From positions 1 to 36,697 of the forward strand of contig JAJQHQ010000025.1 in NCBI GenBank assembly GCA_021199655.1: DNA of 36,697 nt, written 5' to 3'. Below the pieces are notes generated by a model that worked only from the letters and a program-made list of their open reading frames with translations, made no database searches and was not told the origin of the DNA. The DNA comes from Lachnospiraceae bacterium. GTDB lineage: Bacteria > Bacillota > Clostridia > Lachnospirales > Lachnospiraceae. The first letter of the stretch is position 1; every line of letters starts with the position of its first letter. Made by a program: the position numbers and the translations under genes. Below are positions 15,901 through 22,119 of this stretch, one piece after another.

Positions 15901-16387
15901 CGTCTTAAAGGATTATGGAAAGTATGGTTCCGCGGTGAGGGTGTTTCCGGGTACGGCAGTATTTGACAGGGAAGATCAGGAGGCTGGACGGGCGCCGTCT
16001 CTTACCTGGGAGGTCTGGGCCGGTGCGGATGAATTAAACTGCCGTCTGATCCTGCACACATCTCCGTCCAATCCGCTGGTATACGGCGGGCAGCTGCGTC
16101 TGGGTGTGTCCGTGAACGGCCAAGAAGTACAGACCGTATGGTTTACGGGGGAAGGGTATCGCGGCGGAGATCCTTCCTGTGAGGAATGGTGCCGTGCGGC
16201 ATTGGATCAGGAGCATGCAGCCTCCGTGCCGGTACGCCTGATTCAGGGACTCAACCGCATCACGGTTTTTGCCGGGGATGCCGGCATTGCGCTGGAACGG
16301 CTGACTCTTGTGCGGGAAGGGGCAGAGCTTCTGCCGTCTTATTTCGGACCGGAGAAGAGCTGCCGGAAAGGACATGCTGTATCATAG
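12908..16387 (+). CDS. Glycoside hydrolase family 115 (xylan alpha-1,2-glucuronidase)
   Basis: GH115 enzymes remove (4-O-methyl)-glucuronic acid from glucuronoxylan. This 1159-residue protein shows the family order: an N-terminal domain with GQGLVIVGSDRIGTIYGMFH and LLGVTAWGFWGDVTP, then the catalytic barrel with KYRGFFINDEWPCFGNWTFS, YLLRMKGNYLWPAMWSSSF, YIGMSHHEPCMRSGAEFS, FPTIGMRGENDSKML and DVWILNVGDVRFNEYPLGYF, and a C-terminal beta domain (about 900-1150). There is no signal peptide. The start follows AAAGGGAG. It lies 99 bases after the GH2 gene in the same direction and before a polyol dehydrogenase, consistent with a xylan side-chain use locus. Two R5 copies and two half repeats (SHVRSAA) sit at domain borders, in the same frame as those in GH2. 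Confidence 0.93.
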   Translation: MAELRLDGYINVILDPHAAQGIRKIGAKVAADVEAVTGTRSQINLPGAHVPCAILVAELGHDALADTLLANIPELASLKGRWESYGFYLAEHPIDGVGQGLVIVGSDRIGTIYGMFHLSELLGVTAWGFWGDVTPPWLGNVMLMEAPSHMRSEAENALRLTAADDAAQEPEDGTGGKDSDFHLIFVENGISREPSVKYRGFFINDEWPCFGNWTFSHYQGFTAQMYDHIFEYLLRMKGNYLWPAMWSSSFLLDGPGLASMELATEYGIYIGMSHHEPCMRSGAEFSIFKGDNSPYGNEWSYVTNKEGLLRFWEDGLSRVKGQNIFPTIGMRGENDSKMLGEDSTVEENVRLLKEIITEQRKLIAKHINPDLKQVPQLFAIYKEVEDYYFGNASAAEKEPCPAGASEGLQGFEELEDVTLMFCEDNFNYMRALPQDYAVSGGERKGMSKVQEPSSETEAPGQTWKPHRGGYGMYYHVDYHGSPISYEWVNSTPITRIWEQMTQAWEYGIRDVWILNVGDVRFNEYPLGYFLALAYDFDTYGADPALCPENVPDGTGRALLSGNAPYWQSAYERTLAYPKEWITSIFGRYERKKTFPSRTWNDRFFPDEAIRAASGNPDAAEVPAETSSHVRSAAALVDDITWVLTESVRLGSLRRPEALNDRIYHTAHYAEGQRMLSRAEALEEKNEELLQALKGSPLEDAYFSLIYFPAAGIANLLKMHLYTGRNHLCSAQGKAIANRYGELLQACIERDEELARRMAAFCGGKWKGMELEKHIGFVNWNDEDFRYPVRHMLTLPQTPRLVVSRADRTESFTNQYFPTPLVIDDFRNVGTDCVTLQVANGGRGAVDWEIVKETCFLADAEAPSHVRSAAGRIGHDKNASRLADTTAGNTTPGDCFMITPSKGSTELQTEVEIRVLRDRIPAGETVGLRFSVCSGREKVPVVLLAENRDFSDAPDGAFLMQDGVCVWDAADYCGQTSVAIPVRDGSENVSPVQTRASFGVLKDYGKYGSAVRVFPGTAVFDREDQEAGRAPSLTWEVWAGADELNCRLILHTSPSNPLVYGGQLRLGVSVNGQEVQTVWFTGEGYRGGDPSCEEWCRAALDQEHAASVPVRLIQGLNRITVFAGDAGIALERLTLVREGAELLPSYFGPEKSCRKGHAVS
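13340..13396 (+). repeat. R5 coding repeat with upstream CGTTCGG block (GH115)
   Basis: GAAGCGCC and TCTCACATGCGTTCGGAG run straight into GCAGAAAATGCTTTGCGTTT, read SHMRSEAENALRLTA. It lies between the GH115 N-terminal domain and the barrel. The same left block occurs at 11573, 14784 and 15482. Confidence 0.7.
14784..14806 (+). repeat. R5-associated left block only (GH115)
   Basis: CCTCTCATGTACGTTCGG then CGGCAG, read SSHVRSAA, matches the left block of the composite repeats at 11575-11596 and 15491-15513 but is not followed by an R5 core. It appears to be a partial copy, in the same frame. Confidence 0.6.
15482..15559 (+). repeat. R5 composite without the R4 hairpin (GH115)
   Basis: GCGGAAGCGC, then CCTCTCACGTGCGTTCGGC, then arms GTATCGGCCA (15519-15528) and TGGCCGATAC (15549-15558) around AACGC-TTC-GCGTC. 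It reads SHVRSAAGRIGHDKNASRLA. Compared with 11513-11641 in GH2 it matches on both sides of the R4 hairpin and lacks the hairpin cleanly. Confidence 0.8.
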
Positions 16388-16403
16388 CGGCTGATCAGAC
16401 GAA

Positions 16404-16437
16404 AGTATAACGACTTGTGTCGTTTGCTGTAAAATAT
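16404..16437 (+). repeat. R3 dispersed hairpin repeat, copy 1
   Basis: AGTATAACGACTTGTGTCG followed by TTTGCTGTAAAATAT; the stem is AACGAC-TTGT-GTCGTT. It matches 32917-32950 in order and spacing. It lies in the gap between the GH115 and dehydrogenase genes. Confidence 0.7.
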
Positions 16438-16460
16438 GCGAAAGAAGGGGGAACAAAGCA

Positions 16461-17510
16461 ATGAATGGAACTATGAAAACCGCAGTCATGACGGATATTC
16501 GCAAGGTCGAGATCCAGAGAAGACCAATTCCGGTGCCGATGGAGGATGAGGTGCTCGTAAAGATTGAGTATGTGGGCATCTGCGGCTCAGATCTGCATTA
16601 TTATGAGGCCGGACGGATCGGCGATTTTATCGTAGAGCCGCCGTTCGTGCTCGGGCATGAGGCGGGCGGTACAGTGGTCGAGGTCGGAAGCAATGTGAAG
16701 AACCTGAAGGTCGGCGACCGTGTAGCGCTGGAGCCGGGGAAGACCTGCGGACACTGTGAATTCTGTAAACAGGGAAAATACAATCTCTGCAAGGATGTTG
16801 TTTTCTTTGCGACGCCTCCTGTGGACGGAGTGTTTCAGGAGTATGTGGCGCATGAGGCGGGGCTGTGCTTTAAGCTTCCGGACAATGTAAGCACCATGGA
16901 AGGCGCTCTGATCGAACCGCTGGCGGTCGGCATGCATGCGGCGAGCCAGGGGGACGCGCATCTGGGACAGACTGCCGTGGTGACCGGAGCCGGCTGCATC
17001 GGACTGGTTTCCATGCTTTCTCTGAAAGCAAGAGGCGTATCCAAAGTGATCGTTGTGGATGTGATGGACAAACGTCTGGAGAAAGCGAAAGAGCTTGGCG
17101 CGGACGAGGTGATCAACGGCGCGAAGGAAGATACCGTGGCCCGCATCGCGGAGATTACGGAAGGAAAAGGATTTGACCTCGGCATTGAGACAGCCGGTTC
17201 GCAGATCACGGCGCAGCAGCAGATCCGTGCGGCGAAAAAGGGCGCGACGATCGTCTTTGTTGGTTACAGTCCGTCGGGCGATATGACGCTTCCAATCGGT
17301 ATGGCTCTGGATAAGGAGCTGACGTTTAAGACGGTCTTCCGCTATCGGAACATTTATCCGATGGCGATTGACGCGGTAGCATCCGGGAAGGTCCGCATCA
17401 AGGATATCGTGACGAATTATTTTGAACTGGACGATATCCAGAACGCGCTGGATTCCTGCGTGGACAATAAGGCGGAGATCGTAAAGGGCGTTATTAAGGT
17501 CTGCGAATAA
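16461..17510 (+). CDS. Zinc-dependent polyol (sorbitol/xylitol) dehydrogenase
   Basis: This 349-residue medium-chain dehydrogenase oxidises a sugar alcohol with NAD, or reduces the ketose. Visible are catalytic zinc ligands in GICGSDLHYYEAGRIGDF and GHEAGG, the structural zinc loop EPGKTCGHCEFCKQGKYNLC, the GALIEPLAVGMHA stretch typical of sorbitol/xylitol dehydrogenases, and the nucleotide fold with VVTGAGCIGLVSMLSLKARG followed by an acidic residue (VVDVMD), which favours NAD. Length is normal. The start follows AAGGGGGAAC. Its position after GH115 and GH2 suggests xylitol/xylulose or a related polyol as substrate; that is an inference. The last 13 bases are duplicated in tandem across the stop codon. 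Confidence 0.9.
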   Translation: MNGTMKTAVMTDIRKVEIQRRPIPVPMEDEVLVKIEYVGICGSDLHYYEAGRIGDFIVEPPFVLGHEAGGTVVEVGSNVKNLKVGDRVALEPGKTCGHCEFCKQGKYNLCKDVVFFATPPVDGVFQEYVAHEAGLCFKLPDNVSTMEGALIEPLAVGMHAASQGDAHLGQTAVVTGAGCIGLVSMLSLKARGVSKVIVVDVMDKRLEKAKELGADEVINGAKEDTVARIAEITEGKGFDLGIETAGSQITAQQQIRAAKKGATIVFVGYSPSGDMTLPIGMALDKELTFKTVFRYRNIYPMAIDAVASGKVRIKDIVTNYFELDDIQNALDSCVDNKAEIVKGVIKVCE

Positions 17511-17521
17511 GGTCTGCGAAT
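17496..17521 (+). repeat. 13-bp tandem duplication across a stop codon
   Basis: AAGGTCTGCGAAT occurs twice head to tail (17496-17508 and 17509-17521). The first unit encodes the last residues of the dehydrogenase and its T begins the stop codon; the second unit repeats this in the 3' region and recreates a TAA. Confidence 0.85.
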
Positions 17522-17565
17522 AAGATCCCGGTATCATCAGAAAGGTTATAAACAATTTTTTCACA

Positions 17566-17600
17566 CCCGGAAGAGAGCCTGTTTCCTGCTTTTTTCCGGG
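17566..17600 (+). terminator. Inverted repeat, probable dehydrogenase terminator
   Basis: CCCGGAA (17566-17572) pairs with TTCCGGG (17594-17600), and the inner bases AGAGAGC/GCTTTT extend the stem with G-T pairs. The T-run lies inside the right arm rather than after it, so termination strength is uncertain. Confidence 0.45.
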
Positions 17601-17824
17601 TTATTCACTGAATTCACACTTTTATGCACAGATTGGATCTGGCAGAGAAGGGATTTTCTGTGGATAACCCGCTTAGCGGACCAATTTGACAAAAACTGTC
17701 ATTTTTCGCCTGTTTTTGCGGCCTGACGGGCTGGATGCCCGTGTGATTGTTAACCACTTATCCACATTATCCACACAATCCACAGGAAAAAAGGATGGAA
17801 AGGGCAGAGGATAAGTGTGGAAAA
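17601..17824. promoter_or_regulatory. DnaA-box cluster upstream of the dnaD-dnaI pair
   Basis: Matches to TTATNCACA: TTATGCACA (17622-17630), TTATCCACA on the minus strand (17659-17667), and two adjoining TTATCCACA (17758-17766 and 17767-17775). Near matches are TTATTCACT (17601-17609), CAATCCACA (17776-17784) and TGTGGAAAA (17816-17824, one mismatch, minus strand). Four perfect boxes in about 155 bases is far above chance. They lie just upstream of a gene pair for primosome proteins, so DnaA probably controls that transcript. Confidence 0.75.
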
Positions 17825-17831
17825 GTAGCGG

Positions 17832-17860
17832 TTCTCATTTCGGCGGAAGTGTGCTAGAAT
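17832..17860 (+). promoter_or_regulatory. Promoter for the DnaD-type gene
   Basis: TTCTCA (17832-17837), 17 bases, then TAGAAT (17855-17860), with TG upstream as an extended -10. The -10 overlaps an ATG at 17859, which therefore cannot be the translation start and supports the ATG at 17910. Confidence 0.6.
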
Positions 17861-17909
17861 GAAATCGAAAAAGTCTACGAATGAGTTCAGAAATCAGGAA
17901 GGCGCAGTC

Positions 17910-19091
17910 ATGAAGATTTATACAGACACCCCGGAGGGGTCCACAGTCGTTCAGAATACATTTATCGATCAGTATATGCCGCAGGCGAACGGGGAGTTCG
18001 TCAAGGTGTATCTGTATCTTCTGCGCTGCGCGGACAGTGGACGTGAGCTGTCGCTTTCTTCAGTGGCGGATGTTTTTGAACATACGGAGAAGGATGTACG
18101 GCGCGCACTGACTTACTGGGAACGACAGAACCTGATCCGGACAAAGCTGACGGATGAGGGGGAGATCGTGTCTGTGACATTTACGGATCCCGGCTGCTAT
18201 TCCACACCGGTGATCCTGGCGGAAGAGATTCTCTGCAGCGACGGGATGGCGGAACATCGGGAGCTTCCCCGGACAGCCCGGATACCCGGGATGTCTGAGA
18301 CGTTCAGAACATCGGAGATACCTGAGACATCCGGGACGCCTGAGACACCTGCTATGGCTCATGAAGATGCCGGGATAAGCGCTCCGATGCTGTCGTCGCT
18401 TTCCGCGTCTGCGCAGCAGGAGCTTAAGGAACTGTTTCCGGTGGCGGAGCAGTATTTGCGAAGACCGTTGTCGGCTTCGGAGCAGAATGATTTTGTTTAC
18501 TATTATCATACGCTGGGATTTTCGACGGACCTGATCGAGTATCTTCTGGATTACTGTCTCACACATGGGACGACCAGCAGGCAATATATGAGGAAAGTGG
18601 CGCTTGGCTGGGCGGAGGCAGGGATCACGACGGTGCAGGAGGCCAAGCGGGAATCCGGTCTTTACAATAAAAATTATTATCAGATCATGAAAGCATTCGG
18701 CATCCGTAACCGCCATCCGGCGGCTTCAGAGCAGCAGTGGATGCAAAAGTGGCTGGATGAATACGCTCTGCCGATCGATCTGATCCTGGAAGCCTGCAGA
18801 CGCACGATCGACAAGATACATGAGCCGAGCTTTACATACGCCGACAGCATTCTTTCCCAGTGGCATGAAGACGGCATATATACCATGGAAGATGTCCGGG
18901 CCGCGGATCAGAAATGGGAGCAGGAGCAGGCCGGGAAAAGGAATGCGCAAAAGGCGGGGAACGCGCAGAAGCCTGCACAGGCTCCGGCGCAGGCAGGACG
19001 CACACAGGGGAAAGCCAATCGTTTCAACAGCTTTACGCAGCGAAATTATGATTATGACAGCCTGGAAAAGAAAGTGTTCGGGCAAAAATAG
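17910..19091 (+). CDS. DnaD-domain replication protein
   Basis: DnaD-type proteins help load the replicative helicase. The 393-residue product begins MKIYTDTPEGSTVVQNTFID, with a winged-helix N-terminal domain (FVKVYLYLLRCADSGRELSL; DVFEHTEKDVRRALTYWERQ), a low-complexity linker rich in PET/SGT (about 125-160), and two DnaB_2/DnaD C-terminal repeats, each with a tyrosine/tryptophan-rich helix ending (LIEYLLDYCLTHGTTSRQYM; ILEACRRTIDKIHEPSFTYA). A basic, Ala/Gln-rich tail ends KKVFGQK. The start is chosen for AGGAAGG upstream; the longer open frame from 17859 overlaps the promoter. It is followed after 53 bases by a DnaI/DnaC-type loader gene, the usual pair in Lachnospiraceae. Confidence 0.9.
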   Translation: MKIYTDTPEGSTVVQNTFIDQYMPQANGEFVKVYLYLLRCADSGRELSLSSVADVFEHTEKDVRRALTYWERQNLIRTKLTDEGEIVSVTFTDPGCYSTPVILAEEILCSDGMAEHRELPRTARIPGMSETFRTSEIPETSGTPETPAMAHEDAGISAPMLSSLSASAQQELKELFPVAEQYLRRPLSASEQNDFVYYYHTLGFSTDLIEYLLDYCLTHGTTSRQYMRKVALGWAEAGITTVQEAKRESGLYNKNYYQIMKAFGIRNRHPAASEQQWMQKWLDEYALPIDLILEACRRTIDKIHEPSFTYADSILSQWHEDGIYTMEDVRAADQKWEQEQAGKRNAQKAGNAQKPAQAPAQAGRTQGKANRFNSFTQRNYDYDSLEKKVFGQK

Positions 19092-19144
19092 AGAATCCTG
19101 TTGGCTGAAAGCGAAATCAGCGGTATAAAAGGAGCGGCAGCAGC

Positions 19145-20218
19145 ATGGGACTGACAAATTCACAGTATGATGAGATTATGCGGGACTACCAGCGCCGCCA
19201 GAATCAGGCCAGGCGGGAGCTTGTTGAACGTGAACGGGAAGTGCGTGAGCGCATTCCGGCATTTGCGGATCTGGATGAGCAGATTGCCGCTGCGGGCGTC
19301 GCCTGTGCGCGCGCAATGCTGCTGGATGACAGAATTTCTCCGGCCGGGATAACGGCCGCGTCTGCCGCGATGCAGGATCAGATTGCCGTAACGGACAGGC
19401 AAAAGACGGAAGACCAGGCGGATCTTCGTACACTGAAGGAGAGTATTGACCGGATCAGTGTCCGGAAGGCACAGCTTATGAAGGCAGCCGGATATCCGGA
19501 GGATTATCTGCAGATGCGGTATGAATGTCCGGACTGTCAGGACACCGGGTATATCGGGCAGCAGAAGTGCCACTGTTTTCTGAAAGCAGAGATCGATCTG
19601 CTCTATACGCAGTCGAATCTGCGTGAACATTACAAAGAAGAGACGTTCCCGGCGTTTTCACTGCGGTATTATGCGGAGGATCTTAAAGATCCGTCGACAG
19701 GGCTGACAGCGGCGCAGATGGCTTCTCACGCGCTGGAGGTGTGCCGGCAGTTTGTGCAGGAATTTGATGAGACCGCAGGGAACCTGTTCCTTTCCGGCGG
19801 CACCGGACTCGGGAAGACGTTCCTTTCGCACTGCATTGCGAACGCACTGCTTGAGACCACGCATTCGGTGATCTATTTTTCCGCCTATGATCTTTTTGAA
19901 CTTCTGGCGGATTCTTCCTTCGGACGGACGCAGGAAGCGGAAGCGGGGGAGCTGGAACGGCATATTTTTGAGTGCGATCTTCTGATCATTGATGATCTGG
20001 GGACAGAGCAGACGAATTCTTTTGTCGCTTCGCAGCTTTTTCATGTGCTGAATGAACGGATCCTGCGGCAGAAGAGTACGCTGATCTCGACGAATCTGTC
20101 TTTAGGAGAGATGGCGGAACGCTATTCGGAGCGAGTGGTCTCGCGGATCACCGGCAGCTATCAGATGCTGAAGCTGATCGGGGAGGATATACGGATACAG
20201 AAGAAGTATGGGGGCTAG
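19145..20218 (+). CDS. DnaI/DnaC-type helicase loader ATPase
   Basis: This AAA+ ATPase is expected to load the replicative helicase together with the DnaD-type protein. The 357-residue product has a coiled N-terminal part (RRQNQARRELVEREREVRER), a zinc-binding site CPDCQDTGYIGQQKCHC (about 125-142), Walker A SGGTGLGKTF (about 217), Walker B LLIIDDLGTE (about 280) and sensor-1 STNLSLGEM with an arginine finger region RYSERVVSRI. Length and order fit the family. An AGGAG site precedes the start. Its stop codon TAG falls at the edge of an R4 half copy, directly upstream of the IS200/IS605 element. Confidence 0.92.
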   Translation: MGLTNSQYDEIMRDYQRRQNQARRELVEREREVRERIPAFADLDEQIAAAGVACARAMLLDDRISPAGITAASAAMQDQIAVTDRQKTEDQADLRTLKESIDRISVRKAQLMKAAGYPEDYLQMRYECPDCQDTGYIGQQKCHCFLKAEIDLLYTQSNLREHYKEETFPAFSLRYYAEDLKDPSTGLTAAQMASHALEVCRQFVQEFDETAGNLFLSGGTGLGKTFLSHCIANALLETTHSVIYFSAYDLFELLADSSFGRTQEAEAGELERHIFECDLLIIDDLGTEQTNSFVASQLFHVLNERILRQKSTLISTNLSLGEMAERYSERVVSRITGSYQMLKLIGEDIRIQKKYGG

Positions 20219-20242
20219 CACCGACCGAAGCGGCAGCAAAGA
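20217..20242 (+). repeat. R4 half copy at the end of the helicase-loader gene
   Basis: AGCACCGACCGAAGCGGC followed by AGCAAAGA matches the right half of the R4 element at 21996-22020 (AGCGCCGACCGTAGCGG). The variable stem is missing. The TAG stop of the upstream gene overlaps its first bases. An inverted repeat CACGGA-GTAA-TCCGTG (20258-20273) follows and may act as a terminator. Confidence 0.6.
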
Positions 20243-20342
20243 TGCGGGAGTGCGGAGCACGGAGTAATCCGTGGTATCATACCCTTTTGTCGCTTGAAAT
20301 AGGTCGACCGCAATCCCATTGGTTTTAGACGATGGGTTAAGG

Positions 20343-20371
20343 TCGACAAAAGCAAATTTTTGTGTTAGAAT
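20343..20371 (+). promoter_or_regulatory. tnpA promoter
   Basis: TCGACA (20343-20348; 5 of 6), 17 bases, then TAGAAT (20366-20371; 5 of 6). The -35 overlaps the right arm of the outer left-end inverted repeat, so end folding or transposase binding could affect transcription. Confidence 0.65.
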
Positions 20372-20377
20372 TTCAGT

Positions 20378-20782
20378 ATGACAAAATGGAAATCTAAAAA
20401 CAGGCATAAATATTTATTGCAGTATCACATTATTTTCGTATGTAAATACAGAAAAAAACAGCTGGCTTCCAGCCAGATATCGGATGATATCAAACAGCTT
20501 TCTTACGAGATTTGTCAGAAATATCGGGTTATTATCAAATACATGGAAACAGATAAAGATCACATTCACTATATGATAGAGACTGAACCTACAATATCGA
20601 TCAGCAAAATCATAAATCTGATGAAAAGCTATACGACATACCATATATGGGAACGTTATCTTGTGTATTTACAAAAGCATTTTTGGAAGGAACATACTTT
20701 TTGGACGGATGGATATTTTGCCTGCAGTGTAGGTAATGTTTCAGAAAAAGTGTGAAAAGAGTATATAGAAAACCAGGGTTAG
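20378..20782 (+). pseudogene. tnpA: IS200/IS605 TnpA (Y1 HUH transposase) with premature stop
   Basis: The single-strand transposase of IS200/IS605 elements needs an HUH pair and one catalytic tyrosine. The frame shows YLLQYHIIFVCKYRKKQL, the HUH motif DHIHYM (His62, His64) and FWTDGYFACSVGNVSEKV, then TGA at 20753-20755. The same frame continues KEYIENQG to TAG at 20780-20782. By alignment with IS608 TnpA, whose catalytic Tyr127 lies in KQYIENQ, the lost tail contains the catalytic tyrosine (codon 129, 20762-20764). The product as written is therefore 125 residues and should be inactive, unless the stop is read through. A CGA to TGA change would explain it. Confidence 0.85.
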
Positions 20783-20800
20783 GAAAGAAGGCGGCAACAG

Positions 20801-21904
20801 ATGCTAAAGGCATATAAGTATCGGATATATCCAGACAGAGGACAGCAGGAATTGATCGCAAAAACCTTTGGCAGTTGCCGCTTTGTATATAATCAAACAT
20901 TGGCATACCGTAAGAAAATGTATGAAGTGGAAAAGAAATCTGTCAGTAAAACAGACTGTAATAATTATTGCAATCGGGAACTGAAGATACAGTACGAATG
21001 GCTGAGGGAAGTGGATAAATTCGCTTTGACAAATGCGGTTTATAACATGGATTCAGCGTATCAGAAATTTTTTAAAGAACATGCGGGTTATCCTAAATAT
21101 AAAAGCAAACACGGCAGCCACAAGTCTTATACAACCAACTATACGAATGGAAACATCAGTGTTGATTTTGAGAATAAAAAGATAAAACTGCCCAAACTTG
21201 GCCATATAAAGGCGAAGCTGCACAGGAAATTTATCGGACAAATAAAATCCGCCACGGTATCCCGGACACCGAGCGGGAAGTATTATATATCCGTACTGGC
21301 AGAGACTGCGCATGATATGCTGCCGGAAGCAAAAGGACAGATCGGGCTGGATCTGGGGCTGAAGGATTTATGTATCACATCAGACGGGCGGAAATACGAG
21401 AACCCCAGGACACTGGCGAAGCAGGAAAGGAAACTTGCGAGACTGCAAAGACAGTTAGCCCATAAAGAAAAAAGAAGCAGTAATTATTATAGAACCAGAA
21501 AGCAGATAGCGAAATGCCATGAGAAAATAGCAAATACCAGGAAAGATTATCTGCATAAGATGTCCCATGAGATAGTCAGCGAAAACCAAGTGATCGTCTC
21601 AGAGAATCTGCGGATAAAAAATATGGTCAGGAATCATCAATTGGCAAAAAGCATAACGGATGCATCCTGGTACGAGCTGACGAGACAGCTGGAATATAAG
21701 GCGGAATGGAATGGAAGGAAGTATATCAAAACGGACACATTTTATGCCAGCAGCCAGTTGTGTTCGGTATGCGGCTACCAGAATGCGGAGACAAAGAATC
21801 TGTCCGTACGGTCATGGATATGTCCGGTATGTGGCACGAGTCATGACCGGGATGTAAATGCAGCAAGGAATATACTGACAGAGGGGTTAAGACAAATCGC
21901 ATAA
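20801..21904 (+). CDS. tnpB: TnpB RNA-guided endonuclease
   Basis: TnpB cuts DNA next to the element's target motif, guided by an RNA made from the element's right end; it keeps the element in place after excision. The 367-residue protein is intact: N-terminal [19 protein letters not shown] with [13 protein letters not shown], then RuvC residues Asp184 ([10 protein letters not shown]), Glu268 ([12 protein letters not shown]) and Asp351 ([11 protein letters not shown]), and a zinc finger CSVCG...CPVCG (about 320-347). Spacing agrees with ISDra2 TnpB. The start follows AGGAAAGAAGG. With tnpA broken, tnpB remains complete, which suggests it is retained on its own or the element is moved by another TnpA. 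Confidence 0.95.
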   Translation: MLKAYKYRIYPDRGQQELIAKTFGSCRFVYNQTLAYRKKMYEVEKKSVSKTDCNNYCNRELKIQYEWLREVDKFALTNAVYNMDSAYQKFFKEHAGYPKYKSKHGSHKSYTTNYTNGNISVDFENKKIKLPKLGHIKAKLHRKFIGQIKSATVSRTPSGKYYISVLAETAHDMLPEAKGQIGLDLGLKDLCITSDGRKYENPRTLAKQERKLARLQRQLAHKEKRSSNYYRTRKQIAKCHEKIANTRKDYLHKMSHEIVSENQVIVSENLRIKNMVRNHQLAKSITDASWYELTRQLEYKAEWNGRKYIKTDTFYASSQLCSVCGYQNAETKNLSVRSWICPVCGTSHDRDVNAARNILTEGLRQIA

Positions 21905-22066
21905 AGAAATTCCTTATAGGGCGGGGACCGCCCGAATTTACGCCTGTGGAGATAGTAGGTTACGAGGGCGCTGGACATCCAGTGGATGTCCGTTTAGCGC
22001 CGACCGTAGCGGAGCGAAGACTGATGAAGCAGGAAGCCCATTGGCTTCAGACAATGGGCAGTTCAC
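21905..22066 (+). ncRNA. Probable omega-RNA (right-end guide RNA scaffold)
   Basis: In IS200/IS605 elements the guide RNA comes from the tnpB 3' end through the right end and continues into flanking DNA as the guide. This 162-base stretch has no ORF and contains GGGCGG-GGA-CCGCCC (21919-21933), the R4 hairpin (21967-22001) and the right-end hairpin (22036-22059). The true 5' end may lie inside tnpB. If processed as in ISDra2, the guide would be the bases just after the right end, in the prs promoter region. Boundaries are inferred. Confidence 0.6.
21967..22001 (+). repeat. R4 covarying hairpin, copy in the tnpB 3' region
   Basis: GGCGCT, stem GGACATCC-AGT-GGATGTCC, bulge GTTT, AGCGCC, then CGACCGTAGCGGAGCG. 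It shares all flanks and the AGT loop with the copies at 7524 and 11542 but has its own stem sequence, perfectly paired. Confidence 0.8.
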
Positions 22067-22091
22067 TCATATTATAGAAAGCACATTATAC
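22062..22091 (+). promoter_or_regulatory. Possible prs promoter using the IS right end
   Basis: TTCACT (22062-22067), 18 bases, then TTATAC (22086-22091). The -35-like hexamer coincides with the last bases of the IS element, so the insertion may have supplied it. Hexamers are moderate (4 and 5 of 6). Confidence 0.4.
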
Positions 22092-22119
22092 AGGGTTGGC
22101 AGATACAGGAGGAGAGAGC

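Larger units (their letters stand above)
20284..22066 (+). mobile_element. IS200/IS605-family element
   Basis: The element carries tnpA and tnpB in the same direction. Both ends have a subterminal hairpin with a shared loop: left CCCAT-TGGTTTTAGACG-ATGGG (20315-20336), right GCCCATTG-GCTTCAGA-CAATGGGC (22036-22059). An outer inverted pair CTTTTGTCG (20284-20292) and CGACAAAAG (20344-20352) surrounds the left hairpin. The exact ends cannot be set without an empty site; IS200/IS605 elements make no target duplication. The right end probably lies within a few bases of AGTTCAC (22061-22066). Confidence 0.88.

Noticed and set aside
17601-17824. Chromosomal origin oriC
   Set aside because: Although DnaA boxes cluster here, dnaA, dnaN, recF, gyrB, rpmH and a clear AT-rich unwinding region are absent, so regulatory boxes are more likely.
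17859-17909. ATG at 17859 as the start of the DnaD-type gene
   Set aside because: It overlaps the -10 element TAGAAT of the apparent promoter, and the family N-terminus begins at the ATG at 17910, which has its own AGGAAGG site.
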